A DNA stretch of 64,000 nt from Mesorhizobium sp. B4-1-3 (GTDB taxonomy: Bacteria > Pseudomonadota > Alphaproteobacteria > Rhizobiales > Rhizobiaceae), in NCBI RefSeq assembly GCF_006439355.1, contig NZ_VFTG01000024.1, forward strand, positions 1 to 64,000, written 5' to 3'. This document shows positions 43,881-53,317 of this stretch, piece by piece; within the stretch, counting starts at the first letter, position 1, and every line of letters starts with the position of its first letter. Made by a program: the position numbers and the translations under genes. The notes beneath the pieces were generated by a model. The model was not told the origin of the DNA and did no database searches. It saw only the letters and a list, made by a program, of their open reading frames with translations.

Positions 43881-44762
43881 ATGCTGAGAGGCTCGCTCAC
43901 CGCGCTCGTGACACCGTTCGAAAAGAGCGGGCGCTTCGACGAGAAAGCCTTTCGCGCTTTCGTCGAATGGCAGATCGCCGAGGGCACCAAGGGCCTCGTC
44001 CCGGTCGGCACCACCGGCGAGTCGCCGACGCTCTCGCATGAGGAGCACCGCCATGTCGTGAAGGTCGCCATCGAGGTGGTCAAGGGCAGGGTTCCGGTCG
44101 TGGCCGGCGCGGGCTCCAACAACACCGAGGAAGCGGTAGGCCTGGTGAAGTATGCCGAACAGGCCGGCGCCGATGCCGCCCTTGTCGTCACGCCTTATTA
44201 CAACAAGCCCACGCAGCGCGGCCTTTATGAGCATTTCGCCGCCGTCGCCCGCGCGACCAGGCTGCCGATCATCATCTACAACATCCCGCCGCGCTCGGTG
44301 ATCGACATGTCGCCCGAGACGATGGGCCGCCTGGCGCATGACTTCAAGAACATCGCCGGCGTCAAGGATGCCACCGGCAAGGTCGAGCGTGTCTCCGAGC
44401 AGCGCATGACCTGCGGCAAGGACTTCATCCAGCTCTCCGGCGAGGATGCTTCTGCGCTAGGCTTCAACGCCCATGGCGGAGTCGGCTGCATCTCGGTGAC
44501 GTCCAACGTCGCGCCGCGGCTCTGCGCCGAGTTCCAGGAAGCCACGCTCTCCGGCGACAGCGCCAAGGCGCTCGAGCTGCAGGACCGGCTCCTGCCGCTG
44601 CACAAGGCGATCTTCATGGAGCCCGGCGTTTCGGGGTCGAAATATGCGTTGTCGAAGCTGGGCAAGATCGAGAACGTGGTGCGCTCGCCGCTAGTGACGG
44701 TCGAGCCCTCGACCGCGGAAAAGATCGACGCGGCGCTGAAGCACGCCGGCTTGATTAATTAG
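43881..44762 (+). CDS. dapA: 4-hydroxy-tetrahydrodipicolinate synthase
   Basis: Condenses pyruvate with aspartate semialdehyde in the lysine/diaminopimelate pathway, feeding peptidoglycan synthesis. The 293 residues show the family signature [18 protein letters not shown], the active-site Tyr in [17 protein letters not shown], and the Schiff-base Lys162 in [14 protein letters not shown]. The ATG at 43881 ([13 protein letters not shown]) has AAGGAG ten bases upstream; an in-frame TTG at 43872 is less likely. smpB follows after 25 bases on the same strand. Confidence 0.97.
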   Translation: MLRGSLTALVTPFEKSGRFDEKAFRAFVEWQIAEGTKGLVPVGTTGESPTLSHEEHRHVVKVAIEVVKGRVPVVAGAGSNNTEEAVGLVKYAEQAGADAALVVTPYYNKPTQRGLYEHFAAVARATRLPIIIYNIPPRSVIDMSPETMGRLAHDFKNIAGVKDATGKVERVSEQRMTCGKDFIQLSGEDASALGFNAHGGVGCISVTSNVAPRLCAEFQEATLSGDSAKALELQDRLLPLHKAIFMEPGVSGSKYALSKLGKIENVVRSPLVTVEPSTAEKIDAALKHAGLIN

Positions 44763-44787
44763 TGATGAGGCGCCACCTCTCCGCATT

Positions 44788-45267
44788 ATGAATCAAGTCA
44801 AGAAAGCCGACCCGAACAACAGGACGGTCGCCGAAAACCGCAAGGCGCGCTTCTCCTACGAGGTGCTCGACACGATCGAGACCGGCCTGGTGCTGACCGG
44901 CACCGAGGTCAAGTCGCTGCGTCAGGGCCAGGCCAACATCCAGGAGAGCTACGCCTCGGCCGAGGGCGGCGAGATCTGGCTGATCAACTCCTATCTGCCG
45001 GAATATCTGCAGGCCAACCGCTTCAACCACGAGCCGCGCCGGCGCCGCAAGTTGCTGGTCTCCAAGCGCGAGATGGCGAAACTCTCGCAAAGCGTCGAGC
45101 GCGAGGGCATGACGCTGGTGCCGCTGAAGATCTATTTCAACGATCGCGGCCGCGCCAAGCTGCTGCTCGCGATTGCCCGCGGCAAGAAGCTGCACGACAA
45201 GCGCGAGACCGAAAAGCAGCGCGATTGGTCGCGCGAGAAGGGCCGGCTCTTGAAGGAGCGCGGCTGA
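44788..45267 (+). CDS. smpB: SsrA-binding protein
   Basis: SmpB binds tmRNA and brings it to stalled ribosomes for trans-translation. At 159 residues it has the OB-fold core ([20 protein letters not shown]), the conserved [19 protein letters not shown], and the basic C-terminal tail rich in Lys/Arg ([17 protein letters not shown]) that enters the mRNA channel. It is 25 bases from dapA, a pairing common in alphaproteobacteria. The next gene begins beyond its end, with a longer alternative frame overlapping it. Confidence 0.97.
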   Translation: MNQVKKADPNNRTVAENRKARFSYEVLDTIETGLVLTGTEVKSLRQGQANIQESYASAEGGEIWLINSYLPEYLQANRFNHEPRRRRKLLVSKREMAKLSQSVEREGMTLVPLKIYFNDRGRAKLLLAIARGKKLHDKRETEKQRDWSREKGRLLKERG

Positions 45268-45356
45268 GCCTCCAGGGCTGGCAGCGCCGGCCGCCCGAAA
45301 AAGCCGCCGGGCGGTTCTCTGGTCCGGCGCGTACGCGCCTTCCGACGGGGGATGTC

Positions 45357-46061
45357 TTGGGCAAGCGGATTGTATTCTGGTGCCTTGCCGGCGTGGTTGT
45401 CGTCTGTGCCGTAGCGGCGGGTGCGTTCTTCTGGTTCCGTGGCTTTTCGCCGGACCGCGCCGAGTTCCCGATCCGGGGCATCGACGTTTCCCATCATCAG
45501 GGAAAGATCGACTGGCCCCGCGTCGCGGCCGACGATGTCGCCTTCGCCATCATCAAGGCGACCGAAGGCGGCACCCATGTCGACACCCTGTTTGCGACCA
45601 ATCTGCGAGAGGCGCGCGCGGCCGGCCTGGCGGTCGGCGCCTATCACTTCTTCACCTTCTGCCGCCCAGGCGCCGATCAGGCGAAGAATTTCATGGCGGT
45701 GGTGCCGCGCGGCGAACCGCTTCTGCCGCCGGTGGTCGACATCGAATTCGGCGGCAACTGCCCGCAACGGCCGTCGCCCGAGCAGTTGAACGCGGAGCTT
45801 GCCGCTTTCCTCGGCCCTGTCGAGGCGGCGTTCGGGAAGCAGGCGATCTTCTACCTGACCGACGAGGCGGCCGACGCTTATTCCGGCACTATCATAACCC
45901 GTCAGCGCTGGCTGCGTTCGCTGGCGCTGAGGCCGCGCGAGAACGACTGGATCTACTGGCAATATCACAATATGGGCCGCGTCGACGGCATCGCCGGCGA
46001 TGTCGATCTGAACGTTCTGAAGGGCAGCCGCGAGACCCTGGCGGCGTTGTTCGCGCCCTGA
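45357..46061 (+). CDS. GH25 muramidase (lysozyme family)
   Basis: A glycoside hydrolase family 25 enzyme of 234 residues that would cut peptidoglycan glycan chains. A hydrophobic N-terminal helix (IVFWCLAGVVVVCAVAAGAF) is a signal anchor. The GH25 core starts PIRGIDVSHHQGKIDWPRV and has the catalytic acids in GIDVSHHQ and VVDIEFGG, plus the late WIYWQYHNMGRVDGI. No ATG fits: the chosen start is TTG at 45357 just after GGGG; a GTG at 45225 in the same frame overlaps smpB and gives a long arginine-rich leader. Use in chromosomal envelope remodelling is inferred; no phage genes are near. Confidence 0.82.
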   Translation: MGKRIVFWCLAGVVVVCAVAAGAFFWFRGFSPDRAEFPIRGIDVSHHQGKIDWPRVAADDVAFAIIKATEGGTHVDTLFATNLREARAAGLAVGAYHFFTFCRPGADQAKNFMAVVPRGEPLLPPVVDIEFGGNCPQRPSPEQLNAELAAFLGPVEAAFGKQAIFYLTDEAADAYSGTIITRQRWLRSLALRPRENDWIYWQYHNMGRVDGIAGDVDLNVLKGSRETLAALFAP

Positions 46062-46063
46062 AT

Positions 46064-46720
46064 CTAGTTCTTCAGGAACGTCGCGATCTCGCTGAACACG
46101 TTGACGAACATCTCTTCCGTCAGCACGCCCGTATTGGTGTTGTAGCGCGAGCAGTGATAGCTGGAGAACAAGGCGATGCCGCCGGCTTCTTGCCTTCCGC
46201 CATGGCGGAACGGCAATGCGGCGACGCGCCCGCCCAGCGCCCGCACGGTCGCCTGATGCGCGATCGAACCCAGCGTCAGTATGGCGCGCAGATTGGGGAA
46301 GCGTGCAATCGTCGGCTTTAGAAAAGTCCGGCAGGTGGCGATCTCGGCGCCCACCGGCTTGTTCTCCGGCGGCACGCAGCGCACCGCATTGGTGATGGCT
46401 GTGCCGACAAGCTCGAGTCCGTCATCCGGCCTTGCCTTGAACTCCCCGCGCGCCAGGGCATGCTTAATCATCGTGCCGTAGAGCAGGTCGCCGGCATAGT
46501 CGCCGGTGAAGGGGCGTCCTGTGCGGTTGGCACCGCGCAGGCCAGGCGCCAGCCCGACGATCAGGAGTTTGACTGCATTCTCGCCTTCCGGCGGCAGGAA
46601 AGTCGGCACCGGCGCGTTGAACCACCCCGGCTCACGCTCGCGCCAGGCGGCGATGAAATCATGCAGCCGCGGGCAAAGCGGACAGTCACGGCTGGGTTCG
46701 GGGGAGGGCGCGGCGCTCAA
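46064..46720 (-). CDS. Uracil-DNA glycosylase, family 5 (UdgB-like)
   Basis: A 218-residue DNA repair enzyme. Motif A LIVGLAPGLRGANRTGRPF (residues about 53-71) is the GLAPG form of family 5, which also removes other deaminated bases. Four cysteines suited to a 4Fe-4S cluster are present: Cys13 and Cys16 (DCPLC), one in NAVRCVPPENKP and one in EIATCRTF. The C-terminal SSYHCSRYNTNTG is also typical. This contrasts with the first glycosylase at 13.4-14.4 kb. The start appears to be TTG at 46720, 12 bases after the NYN gene's stop, suggesting a two-gene operon; no better start is visible. Confidence 0.87.
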   Translation of the reverse strand: MSAAPSPEPSRDCPLCPRLHDFIAAWREREPGWFNAPVPTFLPPEGENAVKLLIVGLAPGLRGANRTGRPFTGDYAGDLLYGTMIKHALARGEFKARPDDGLELVGTAITNAVRCVPPENKPVGAEIATCRTFLKPTIARFPNLRAILTLGSIAHQATVRALGGRVAALPFRHGGRQEAGGIALFSSYHCSRYNTNTGVLTEEMFVNVFSEIATFLKN

Positions 46721-46732
46721 GGCCGCCGCCCG

Positions 46733-47314
46733 TCAATAATCGTCCTCGTCGACTTCGGCGGGTTCCGGCCGCCGCGCCGGCCGCTCGGACGGGTCGCGGC
46801 CGACTTCGCTCTTCAGCGTCATCAGGTCGATGAAATGGTCAGCCTGGCGGCGCAGATCGTCGGAGATCATCGGCGGCTGCGAGGCCATGGTCGAGATGAT
46901 CGACACCTTGCGGCCGCGCCGCTGCAGCGCCTCGACGAGCGTGCGGAAGTCGCCGTCGCCGGAGAAGATCACATAATGGTCGACGACATCGGCGAGCTCC
47001 AGCGCGTCGACCGTCAGCTCGATATCCATATTGCCCTTGATCTTGCGGCGGCCGGTCGAGTCGGTGAATTCCTTGGCGGGCTTCGTCACCACCTTGAAGC
47101 CGTTATAGTCGAGCCAGTCGATCAGCGGCCGGATCGAGGAATATTCCTGATCTTCGACCAGCGCGGTGTAATAATAAGCGCGCAAGAGATAGCCGCGCTT
47201 CTGGAAGCTCGACAGGAGCTTGCGGTAGTCGATGTCGAAGCCCAGCGCGCGGGACGTGGCGTAGAGATTGGCACCGTCGATGAAAAGGGCGATCTTTTCA
47301 CGGGGATCGAACAT
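46733..47314 (-). CDS. NYN-domain (LabA/PIN-like) putative RNase
   Basis: A 193-residue protein made of one NYN domain, a PIN-like nuclease fold. The acidic metal-binding residues are seen in IALFIDGANLYATSR (Asp), in KGNMDIELTVDALEL (Asp and Glu) and in VIFSGDGDFRTLVEALQ (two Asp). Members of the LabA group are thought to process RNA; targets are unknown. The C-terminal tail is Arg/Pro/acidic and probably disordered. The ATG is at 47314 after GAAAGGGATG. It is followed by the family 5 glycosylase on the same strand. Confidence 0.9.
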   Translation of the reverse strand: MFDPREKIALFIDGANLYATSRALGFDIDYRKLLSSFQKRGYLLRAYYYTALVEDQEYSSIRPLIDWLDYNGFKVVTKPAKEFTDSTGRRKIKGNMDIELTVDALELADVVDHYVIFSGDGDFRTLVEALQRRGRKVSIISTMASQPPMISDDLRRQADHFIDLMTLKSEVGRDPSERPARRPEPAEVDEDDY

Positions 47315-47615
47315 TGAAAAACATCCCTTTCAAAAATTTCTGTCGTCTAAAAGCGTTGACGAATAGGTCCGTTAAATGGACCCCGATACCGTCGCATCCG
47401 AGATAACGCGCAATTTGTGGATATCCAAGGGCAGCGCCGGCATTGCAAGCAATTGTGATCGCGACTATCTAAGCCCACCAAGGCGCGCTCAGATGATGAG
47501 CCGGGTTAGGGGCGGTCAAGCTTGCGCCGGCGCCATAAAGCTTGTGTTTCGTCCGCGCCCGCGTTATGGAGCGCGCCAGCTTTCCACTAAATCCATCGCA
47601 TGAAAGGGGCAGTCC
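47315..47615. other. Intergenic region between the NYN gene and rpoZ
   Basis: About 300 bases holding the divergent promoters of the NYN/glycosylase pair and of rpoZ. GAAAGGGGCAG just before 47616 is the rpoZ ribosome site. No RNA gene or paired site was recognised. Confidence 0.45.
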
Positions 47616-48011
47616 ATGGCCCGCGTAACCGTTGAAGATTGCATCGACAAGGTCGACAACCGTTTTGAACTCGTGCTGCTCGCCGGCCATCGCGCCCGCC
47701 AGATCAGCCAGGGCGCGCAGATCACCGTTCCGCGCGACAATGACAAGAACCCGGTCATCGCGCTGCGCGAGATCGCCGACGAGACGCTCTCTCCCGACGA
47801 CCTCAAGGAAGACCTGATTCACTCGCTGCAGAAGCATGTCGAGGTCGACGAGCCGGAGGCCGAGGGCGAGGCGATCACCGACCAGACCGGCACGACCGCT
47901 GTCGCGGCCGACGACGCCGAGGAGAACATCGCTTTCGACCGCATGAGCGAGGAAGACCTGCTCGCCGGCATCGAAGGCCTGGTACCCCCGGAAAAGAGCG
48001 ACGACTACTAA
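47616..48011 (+). CDS. rpoZ: RNA polymerase omega subunit
   Basis: The small omega subunit supports assembly of the RNA polymerase core and contributes to the ppGpp binding site. At 131 residues it has the typical start [20 protein letters not shown] and the conserved [14 protein letters not shown], followed by a long acidic tail ([17 protein letters not shown]) found in alphaproteobacteria. It is followed by rsh, whose product makes ppGpp, an association widely conserved in alphaproteobacteria. Confidence 0.97.
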   Translation: MARVTVEDCIDKVDNRFELVLLAGHRARQISQGAQITVPRDNDKNPVIALREIADETLSPDDLKEDLIHSLQKHVEVDEPEAEGEAITDQTGTTAVAADDAEENIAFDRMSEEDLLAGIEGLVPPEKSDDY

Positions 48012-48183
48012 GAGCTTTTGATAATTCTGCTCAGCCGGTTGTTGAGCGGATTCTGAAAAAGCTTCCGAGTTCGCCTGGATCAAGCATCCGGTACTTCCGT
48101 CTGGTAAGTTTCGTGGCTATCTATGAGATGCGTCGCACGTCGGTGCGGCGCATCAATCATTTCAGCACCGCGAGATCCCGCCC

Positions 48184-50415
48184 ATGATGCGTCAGTATGA
48201 GCTTGTCGAGCGCGTGCAGCGCTACAAGCCTGACGTCAACGAGGCGCTGCTCAACAAGGCCTACGTCTATGCCATGCAGAAGCATGGCCATCAGAAGCGC
48301 GCCTCGGGCGATCCCTATTTCTCGCACCCCCTCGAAGTCGCCGCCATCCTCACCGACATGCACATGGACGAGGCGACCATCGCCGTCGCGCTGCTGCACG
48401 ACACGATCGAGGATACGACGGCGACCCGGGCAGAGATCGACGAGCTCTTCGGCCCCGAAATGGGCAAGCTGGTCGAGGGCCTCACCAAGCTGAAGAAGCT
48501 CGATCTGGTCTCCAAGAAGGCCGAGCAGGCCGAGAATCTGCGCAAGCTTCTGCTCGCGATCTCCGAGGACATTCGCGTTCTCCTGGTCAAGCTCGCCGAC
48601 CGCCTGCACAACATGCGTACGCTCGACCATATGCCCGAGTCCAAGCGCCTGCGCATCGCCGAGGAGACGATGGACATCTATGCGCCGCTGGCCGGGCGCA
48701 TGGGAATGCAAGGCATGCGCGAGGAGCTGGAGGAGATCGCCTTCCGCTACATCAATCCGGAGGCTTATCGTGCCGTCACGGCAAGGCTTGCCGAGATTTT
48801 CGAGCGCAACAAGGGCGTCCTGCAGGAGATCGAGACGGCGCTGTCGGGCTTGTTCGAAAAACACGCCATCAAGGCGAGCGTGAAGAGCCGGCAGAAGAAG
48901 CCGTGGTCGGTGTTCCGCAAGATGGAGGCCAAGGCGCTCTCCTTCGAGCAACTCTCCGATATTTTCGGCTTTCGCGTTATTGTCGACACGGTCGACGACT
49001 GCTACCGCGCGCTTGGCGCCATTCACACCACCTGGTCGATGGTGCCAGGCCGCTTCAAGGACTACATCTCGACGCCGAAGCAGAACGACTACCGTTCCAT
49101 CCACACCACCATCGTCGGGCCGTCGCGCCAGCGCGTCGAATTGCAGATCCGCACCAAGGAGATGAACAAGATCGCCGAATATGGCGTCGCCGCGCATTCG
49201 ATCTACAAGGATACAGGCGGTAAGATGAACGGTGCCGCCCATGCGATCTCCAGGGAGACCAACGCCTATGCCTGGCTGCGGCGCACCATCGAGCAACTGG
49301 CCGAGGGCGACAATCCGGAGGATTTCCTCGAGAACACCAAGCTGGAGCTGTTCCAGGACCAGGTGTTCTGCTTCACGCCCAAAGGCATGCTGATCGCGCT
49401 ACCGCGCGGCGCCACCCCGATCGACTTCGCCTATGCCGTCCACACCGATGTCGGCGACACCTGCGTCGGCGCCAAAGTCAATGGCCGCATCATGCCGCTG
49501 ATGACGGAGCTGAAGAATGGCGACGAGGTCGAGATCATCCGCTCCAAGGCGCAGGTGCCGCCTGCCGCCTGGGAATCGGTCGTGGTCACCGGCAAGGCGC
49601 GCGCAGCCATCCGCCGCGCCACCAAGAACGCGATCCGCAAGCAATATTCCGGCCTTGGCGCCCGCATCCTCGAACGCGCCTTCGAGCGCGCCGGCAAGAC
49701 CTTCACCAAGGAAAGCCTGAAACCGGTGCTGCACCGGCTGGCGCGCAAGGATATCGAGGACGTGTTGGCTTCCGTCGGTCGCGGCGAATTGAGCTCAACC
49801 GACGTGATGAAAGCCGTCTTCCCCGACTATAAGGACGAGCGCGTCACCGTCGCCCCGCCCAAGCCGCGCGAGGAAGGTTGGTCGAAGATCCGCAACGCCG
49901 CCGGCATGCTGTTCCAGATGCCCGGCACGCGCGCCGCGCGCAAAGGCAAGGACCAGCTGCGCGACGGCGCGGTGCCGATCCGCGGCGTGCGCGGCGACCT
50001 GCCGGTGCGCTTCGCCCCGGAAGGTGCCGTGCCGGGCGACCGCATCGTCGGCATCATCCAGCCGGGGACCGGCATCACCATCTATCCGATCCAGTCGCCG
50101 GCGCTGCAGGCCTTCGACGACCAGCCCGAGCGCTGGATCGACGTGCGCTGGGATATCGACGAACGCACCAAGGAGCGGTTCCCGGCGCGCATCTCGGTCA
50201 CCGCCATCAATGCCCCCGGTTCGTTGGCCGACATCGCCCAGGTGGTGGCGTCCAACGACGCCAACATCCACACGCTGTCGATGATACGCACGGCGCCCGA
50301 TTTCACCGAGATGCTGATCGACCTCGAGGTCTGGGATTTGAAGCACCTCAACCGGCTGCTGTCGCAGCTCAAGGACAATTCGAGCGTCAGCGATGCGCGG
50401 CGTGTTAACGGCTAA
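48184..50415 (+). CDS. rsh: Bifunctional (p)ppGpp synthetase/hydrolase (RelA/SpoT homologue)
   Basis: The single long RSH enzyme of alphaproteobacteria, which makes and degrades (p)ppGpp in the stringent response. Its 743 residues contain in order: the HD hydrolase domain (FSHPLEVAAIL, then ALLHDTIEDT, about 45-150), the synthetase domain (FGFRVIVDTVDDCY, then GRFKDYISTPKQNDYRSIHT, about 250-370), the TGS domain (FCFTPKGMLIALPRGATPID), and a C-terminal ACT domain (ISVTAINAPGSLADIAQVVA). Both catalytic halves look intact. The ATG at 48184 is followed at once by a second ATG. It lies 172 bases after rpoZ, and pyrE follows. Confidence 0.97.
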   Translation: MMRQYELVERVQRYKPDVNEALLNKAYVYAMQKHGHQKRASGDPYFSHPLEVAAILTDMHMDEATIAVALLHDTIEDTTATRAEIDELFGPEMGKLVEGLTKLKKLDLVSKKAEQAENLRKLLLAISEDIRVLLVKLADRLHNMRTLDHMPESKRLRIAEETMDIYAPLAGRMGMQGMREELEEIAFRYINPEAYRAVTARLAEIFERNKGVLQEIETALSGLFEKHAIKASVKSRQKKPWSVFRKMEAKALSFEQLSDIFGFRVIVDTVDDCYRALGAIHTTWSMVPGRFKDYISTPKQNDYRSIHTTIVGPSRQRVELQIRTKEMNKIAEYGVAAHSIYKDTGGKMNGAAHAISRETNAYAWLRRTIEQLAEGDNPEDFLENTKLELFQDQVFCFTPKGMLIALPRGATPIDFAYAVHTDVGDTCVGAKVNGRIMPLMTELKNGDEVEIIRSKAQVPPAAWESVVVTGKARAAIRRATKNAIRKQYSGLGARILERAFERAGKTFTKESLKPVLHRLARKDIEDVLASVGRGELSSTDVMKAVFPDYKDERVTVAPPKPREEGWSKIRNAAGMLFQMPGTRAARKGKDQLRDGAVPIRGVRGDLPVRFAPEGAVPGDRIVGIIQPGTGITIYPIQSPALQAFDDQPERWIDVRWDIDERTKERFPARISVTAINAPGSLADIAQVVASNDANIHTLSMIRTAPDFTEMLIDLEVWDLKHLNRLLSQLKDNSSVSDARRVNG

Positions 50416-50481
50416 ATGATTGGAGCCCGGCTCCGAAAACTGATTTTCGGAAGGCTGCAGTCAAAGATAACGGGGGACGAA

Positions 50482-51060
50482 ATGAACACCGACGAAGTGC
50501 TTGGCATTTTCCGCGAGGCCGGCGCCGTTCTTGAAGGCCATTTCATCCTGACGTCGGGCCTGCGCAGCCCGGTCTTTCTACAGAAGGCGCGCGTCTTCAT
50601 GCATGCCGACAAGACCGAGCGTCTCTGCAAGGCGCTGGCCGAGAAGATCCGCGAGGCTGTGCCCGGCAGGATCGACTATATCGTCGGTCCGGCCATCGGT
50701 GGCCTGATCCCGGCCTATGAAACCTCGCGTCATTTGGGCGTCCCGGCGATCTGGGTCGAGCGGGAAGGCGGCGAGTTCAGGCTGCGCCGCTTCGAGATCG
50801 CCAAGGGCGCGCGCGTCGTCATCGTCGAGGACATCGTCACCACTGGCCTGTCGATCCGCGAGACCATCGATTGCCTGCGCGAGCTTGGCGCCGAAGTCGT
50901 GGCGGCCGCCTGCATCATCGACCGTTCGGCCGGCAAGACCGATGTCGGCGTGCCGTTGATCGCGCTTGCCGAATATGAAGTGCCGGCCTATCCCGCCGAC
51001 CGCCTGCCGCCGGAACTTGCCGCCATTCCAGCCGTTAAGCCGGGAAGCCGCAACATCTGA
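50482..51060 (+). CDS. pyrE: Orotate phosphoribosyltransferase
   Basis: Joins orotate to PRPP to form OMP in pyrimidine synthesis. The 192 residues include the substrate loop [19 protein letters not shown] and the PRPP-binding motif [19 protein letters not shown] with its acidic pair. The ATG at 50482 ([16 protein letters not shown]) follows CGGGGGACGA; the frame is open for 22 more codons upstream to the rsh stop but is not typical there. The gene probably shares the rsh transcript. Confidence 0.96.
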   Translation: MNTDEVLGIFREAGAVLEGHFILTSGLRSPVFLQKARVFMHADKTERLCKALAEKIREAVPGRIDYIVGPAIGGLIPAYETSRHLGVPAIWVEREGGEFRLRRFEIAKGARVVIVEDIVTTGLSIRETIDCLRELGAEVVAAACIIDRSAGKTDVGVPLIALAEYEVPAYPADRLPPELAAIPAVKPGSRNI

Positions 51061-51135
51061 CTCCGCAATGTATGAAAACAAGCACTTGGGCGCGCCGCTT
51101 GAATCTCTCTGGCAGCGGCCCGCGCCCGGGGCGCG

Positions 51136-51519
51136 ATGATCGCCGGTATCGACCATTTCGTGCTGACGGTCCGCTCGGTCGAAGCGACCTGCGACTTCTA
51201 CGGGCGCGTGCTCGGCATGCGGCGGCTCGATGAACCCAGCCGGCCGACCGCGCTTCTGTTCGGCTCGCAGAAGATCAACCTGCACCAAATCGACCGCACG
51301 TTCGAGCCTAAGGCGAAGACCCCGACGCCCGGCTCCGGCGATTTCTGCCTCGTCGCCGCCGTGCCGCTTGCCGAGATCCAGGCCAGCCTAGCGGCCAATG
51401 GCGTGGCGGTAGAAGTCGGCCCGGTCTCACGCGCCGGCGCGCGCGGCCCGATGATCTCAGTCTATTTCCGCGACCCGGACGGCAATCTGGTCGAGGTCAG
51501 CGAGTACCCGTTCGACTGA
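51136..51519 (+). CDS. VOC-family (glyoxalase/bleomycin-resistance fold) protein
   Basis: A 127-residue single VOC domain made of two beta-alpha-beta modules: IAGIDHFVLTVRSVEATCDF at the start and FRDPDGNLVEVSEYPFD at the end. His and Glu at these positions are the usual metal ligands. Members are glyoxalases, dioxygenases or resistance proteins; the substrate here is unknown. Its last 23 bases overlap the convergent acetyltransferase gene. Confidence 0.88.
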   Translation: MIAGIDHFVLTVRSVEATCDFYGRVLGMRRLDEPSRPTALLFGSQKINLHQIDRTFEPKAKTPTPGSGDFCLVAAVPLAEIQASLAANGVAVEVGPVSRAGARGPMISVYFRDPDGNLVEVSEYPFD

Positions 51520-52027
51520 GATCGAGCCGCATGGCGCAGCGCTGGTCCAAAGCCATGCCGTGCTCGGCCTCGTCGCTGAGCAGCCTGGCCAACCGTGCGT
51601 CGATCTCGGCGCCTCCCAGGATACGAAAGCCGAACTTACGATAGAAGGGCGCGTTCCAGGTAATGGCGCGAAACGTGGTCAGCGTCATCGCGGCCAGACC
51701 GCGCCGCCTGGCGTGCGCGACCGACCGTTCGAGCAAAGCGCGGCCGATGCCCTGGCCCTGCCGGTCGAGGCGCACGTCCAATTCCCAGACATGCAGCGCA
51801 TCGCCCTCGACCCCGGCGCTCAGGAAGCCGACCGGCCGGTCATCTTCGTCCGCGGCAACCCAACATGCGCCCGCGGCGATCAGCGCGCGGTGTCGCTCGA
51901 CGCTGACATTGTCGCCGTCGGCTAGCCACGCCAGTTCCGGAATGGCGCGGAACGCCAGTCCGGCCGATTGCTCGATCGCCGGCAATGCCTCCGCGTCCTC
52001 GGCTCGCGCCGGTCGAATGGTGATCAT
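51497..52027 (-). CDS. GNAT-family N-acetyltransferase
   Basis: A 176-residue acetyltransferase of the GNAT fold. The acetyl-CoA binding motif A is in LDVRLDRQGQGIGRALLERS (R/QxxGxG/A), followed by AMTLTTFRAITWNAPFYRKF and GFRILGG. The substrate is not evident; similar rhizobial proteins are annotated only by fold. Convergent with the VOC gene and overlapping it by 23 bases. The start is ATG at 52027. Confidence 0.9.
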   Translation of the reverse strand: MITIRPARAEDAEALPAIEQSAGLAFRAIPELAWLADGDNVSVERHRALIAAGACWVAADEDDRPVGFLSAGVEGDALHVWELDVRLDRQGQGIGRALLERSVAHARRRGLAAMTLTTFRAITWNAPFYRKFGFRILGGAEIDARLARLLSDEAEHGMALDQRCAMRLDLSRTGTR

Positions 52028-52240
52028 TTGCTCCGCATTTCGGTTGTTTCCTCAGTTTCGCCAGAATGATGGCCTTGTTACAGCCTGCGGCAGACCATCG
52101 CGGCGACGTTTCGTTGTTACGATGCCCGCCCGTCTCTATATCAGAGACTTGTTGCCTTTCTGCGCCATCGAAGCGCAAGATATGTGTGGCGCGTCCCGGT
52201 GGGCAGGGGCAGCGCGTGTTGGACCGGGAACTGGAACAGA

Positions 52241-52828
52241 GTGCTTTTTCGACGCCGAGAGCCTGATGGCCTCCTGGAGCGGGTGCGTACTTATCTATGG
52301 CCGCGCCGCTCGTTCTCGCGTTCCGTGCAATATTTCTCCAAACGCATCCTGCGGCTGAAGGCGACGCCGCATTCGGTCGCCGCCGGCGTCGCCGCGGGTG
52401 TTTTTGCCTCCTTCTTCCCGCTTGGCGTCCATTTCGTGGTTGCTGCGGTGCTTTGTTGGGTGATCGCCGGCAATCTGGTCGCTGCGGCGCTCGGCGCGGT
52501 GTTTTTCGGCAATCCGCTGACCTCCCCGCTGCTGTGGGGCGCCTCCTGGGAAACCGGCAAACTGATCCTGCATGAGCATTTGCCGAAGCACGGCCCTCCC
52601 GAGCATCTCGGCGAAATGATGCACAAGCTCTCCTTCGCCAAGCTCTGGGTGCCCGTTCTGGAGCCGATGCTGATCGGCGCGGTGCTGCTCGGCCTGATAT
52701 TCGGGCTGGTGTTCTACGGCATCACCCGCTGGGGCATGACCGTGTTTCGCGAGCAGCGCCGGAAGCGCATGGCCGAGCGTGCCGAGAAGAAGGCGCGGCA
52801 GGGCGGGCGGGAAGTGCCGGCGGAATGA
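52241..52828 (+). CDS. DUF2062 membrane protein
   Basis: A 195-residue inner-membrane protein. An Arg-rich N-terminus ([20 protein letters not shown]) precedes the DUF2062 core [20 protein letters not shown] and two further hydrophobic helices near [19 protein letters not shown], ending in a basic, coiled tail. Function is unknown. The start is GTG at 52241 (VLFRRREP), which matches the usual N-terminus; the open frame 19 codons upstream is not used. It overlaps acpS by four bases (ATGA). Confidence 0.85.
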   Translation: MLFRRREPDGLLERVRTYLWPRRSFSRSVQYFSKRILRLKATPHSVAAGVAAGVFASFFPLGVHFVVAAVLCWVIAGNLVAAALGAVFFGNPLTSPLLWGASWETGKLILHEHLPKHGPPEHLGEMMHKLSFAKLWVPVLEPMLIGAVLLGLIFGLVFYGITRWGMTVFREQRRKRMAERAEKKARQGGREVPAE

Positions 52829-53238
52829 TCATCGGCATCGGCAGCGACCTGATCGACATCAGACGCATCGAAAAATCGCTGGAGCGCCACGGCCAGCGCT
52901 TCGTCCAGCGCATCTACACCGAGGTCGAACAGGCCAAGTCGGAAAAGCGCGCCGCCCGCGCCGCTTCCTATGCCAAGCGCTTTGCCGCCAAGGAGGCCTG
53001 CGCCAAGGCGTTGGGCACCGGCATGGCCGAGGGCGTGTTCTGGCGCGACATGGGCGTGGTCAACCTGCCGAGCGGCGCGCCGACCATGGCGCTGACCGGT
53101 GGCGCCGCGGCCAGGCTGGAGAAAATCCTGCCGAAAGGCCGCCGCGCGCTGATCCATCTCACCATCACCGACGATTTCCCGCTTGCTCAAGCCTTTGTGA
53201 TCATCGAGGCAGTGCCCGCCGAACAAGCGCCACATTGA
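52825..53238 (+). CDS. acpS: Holo-[acyl-carrier-protein] synthase
   Basis: Attaches 4'-phosphopantetheine from CoA to acyl carrier protein. At 137 residues the two signature motifs are clear: [20 protein letters not shown] with the metal-binding Asp, and [18 protein letters not shown] with the Glu. The start codon overlaps the DUF2062 stop, so translation is coupled; lepB follows after 79 bases, forming the acpS-lepB-rnc-era block common in alphaproteobacteria. Confidence 0.96.
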   Translation: MIIGIGSDLIDIRRIEKSLERHGQRFVQRIYTEVEQAKSEKRAARAASYAKRFAAKEACAKALGTGMAEGVFWRDMGVVNLPSGAPTMALTGGAAARLEKILPKGRRALIHLTITDDFPLAQAFVIIEAVPAEQAPH

Positions 53239-53317
53239 TTCCATCTGACCACCAGCGGCATGACGTTGCCCAGCGCGCGCCAAGACTCTATACCAACATC
53301 GCACAATTGAGGACGAC

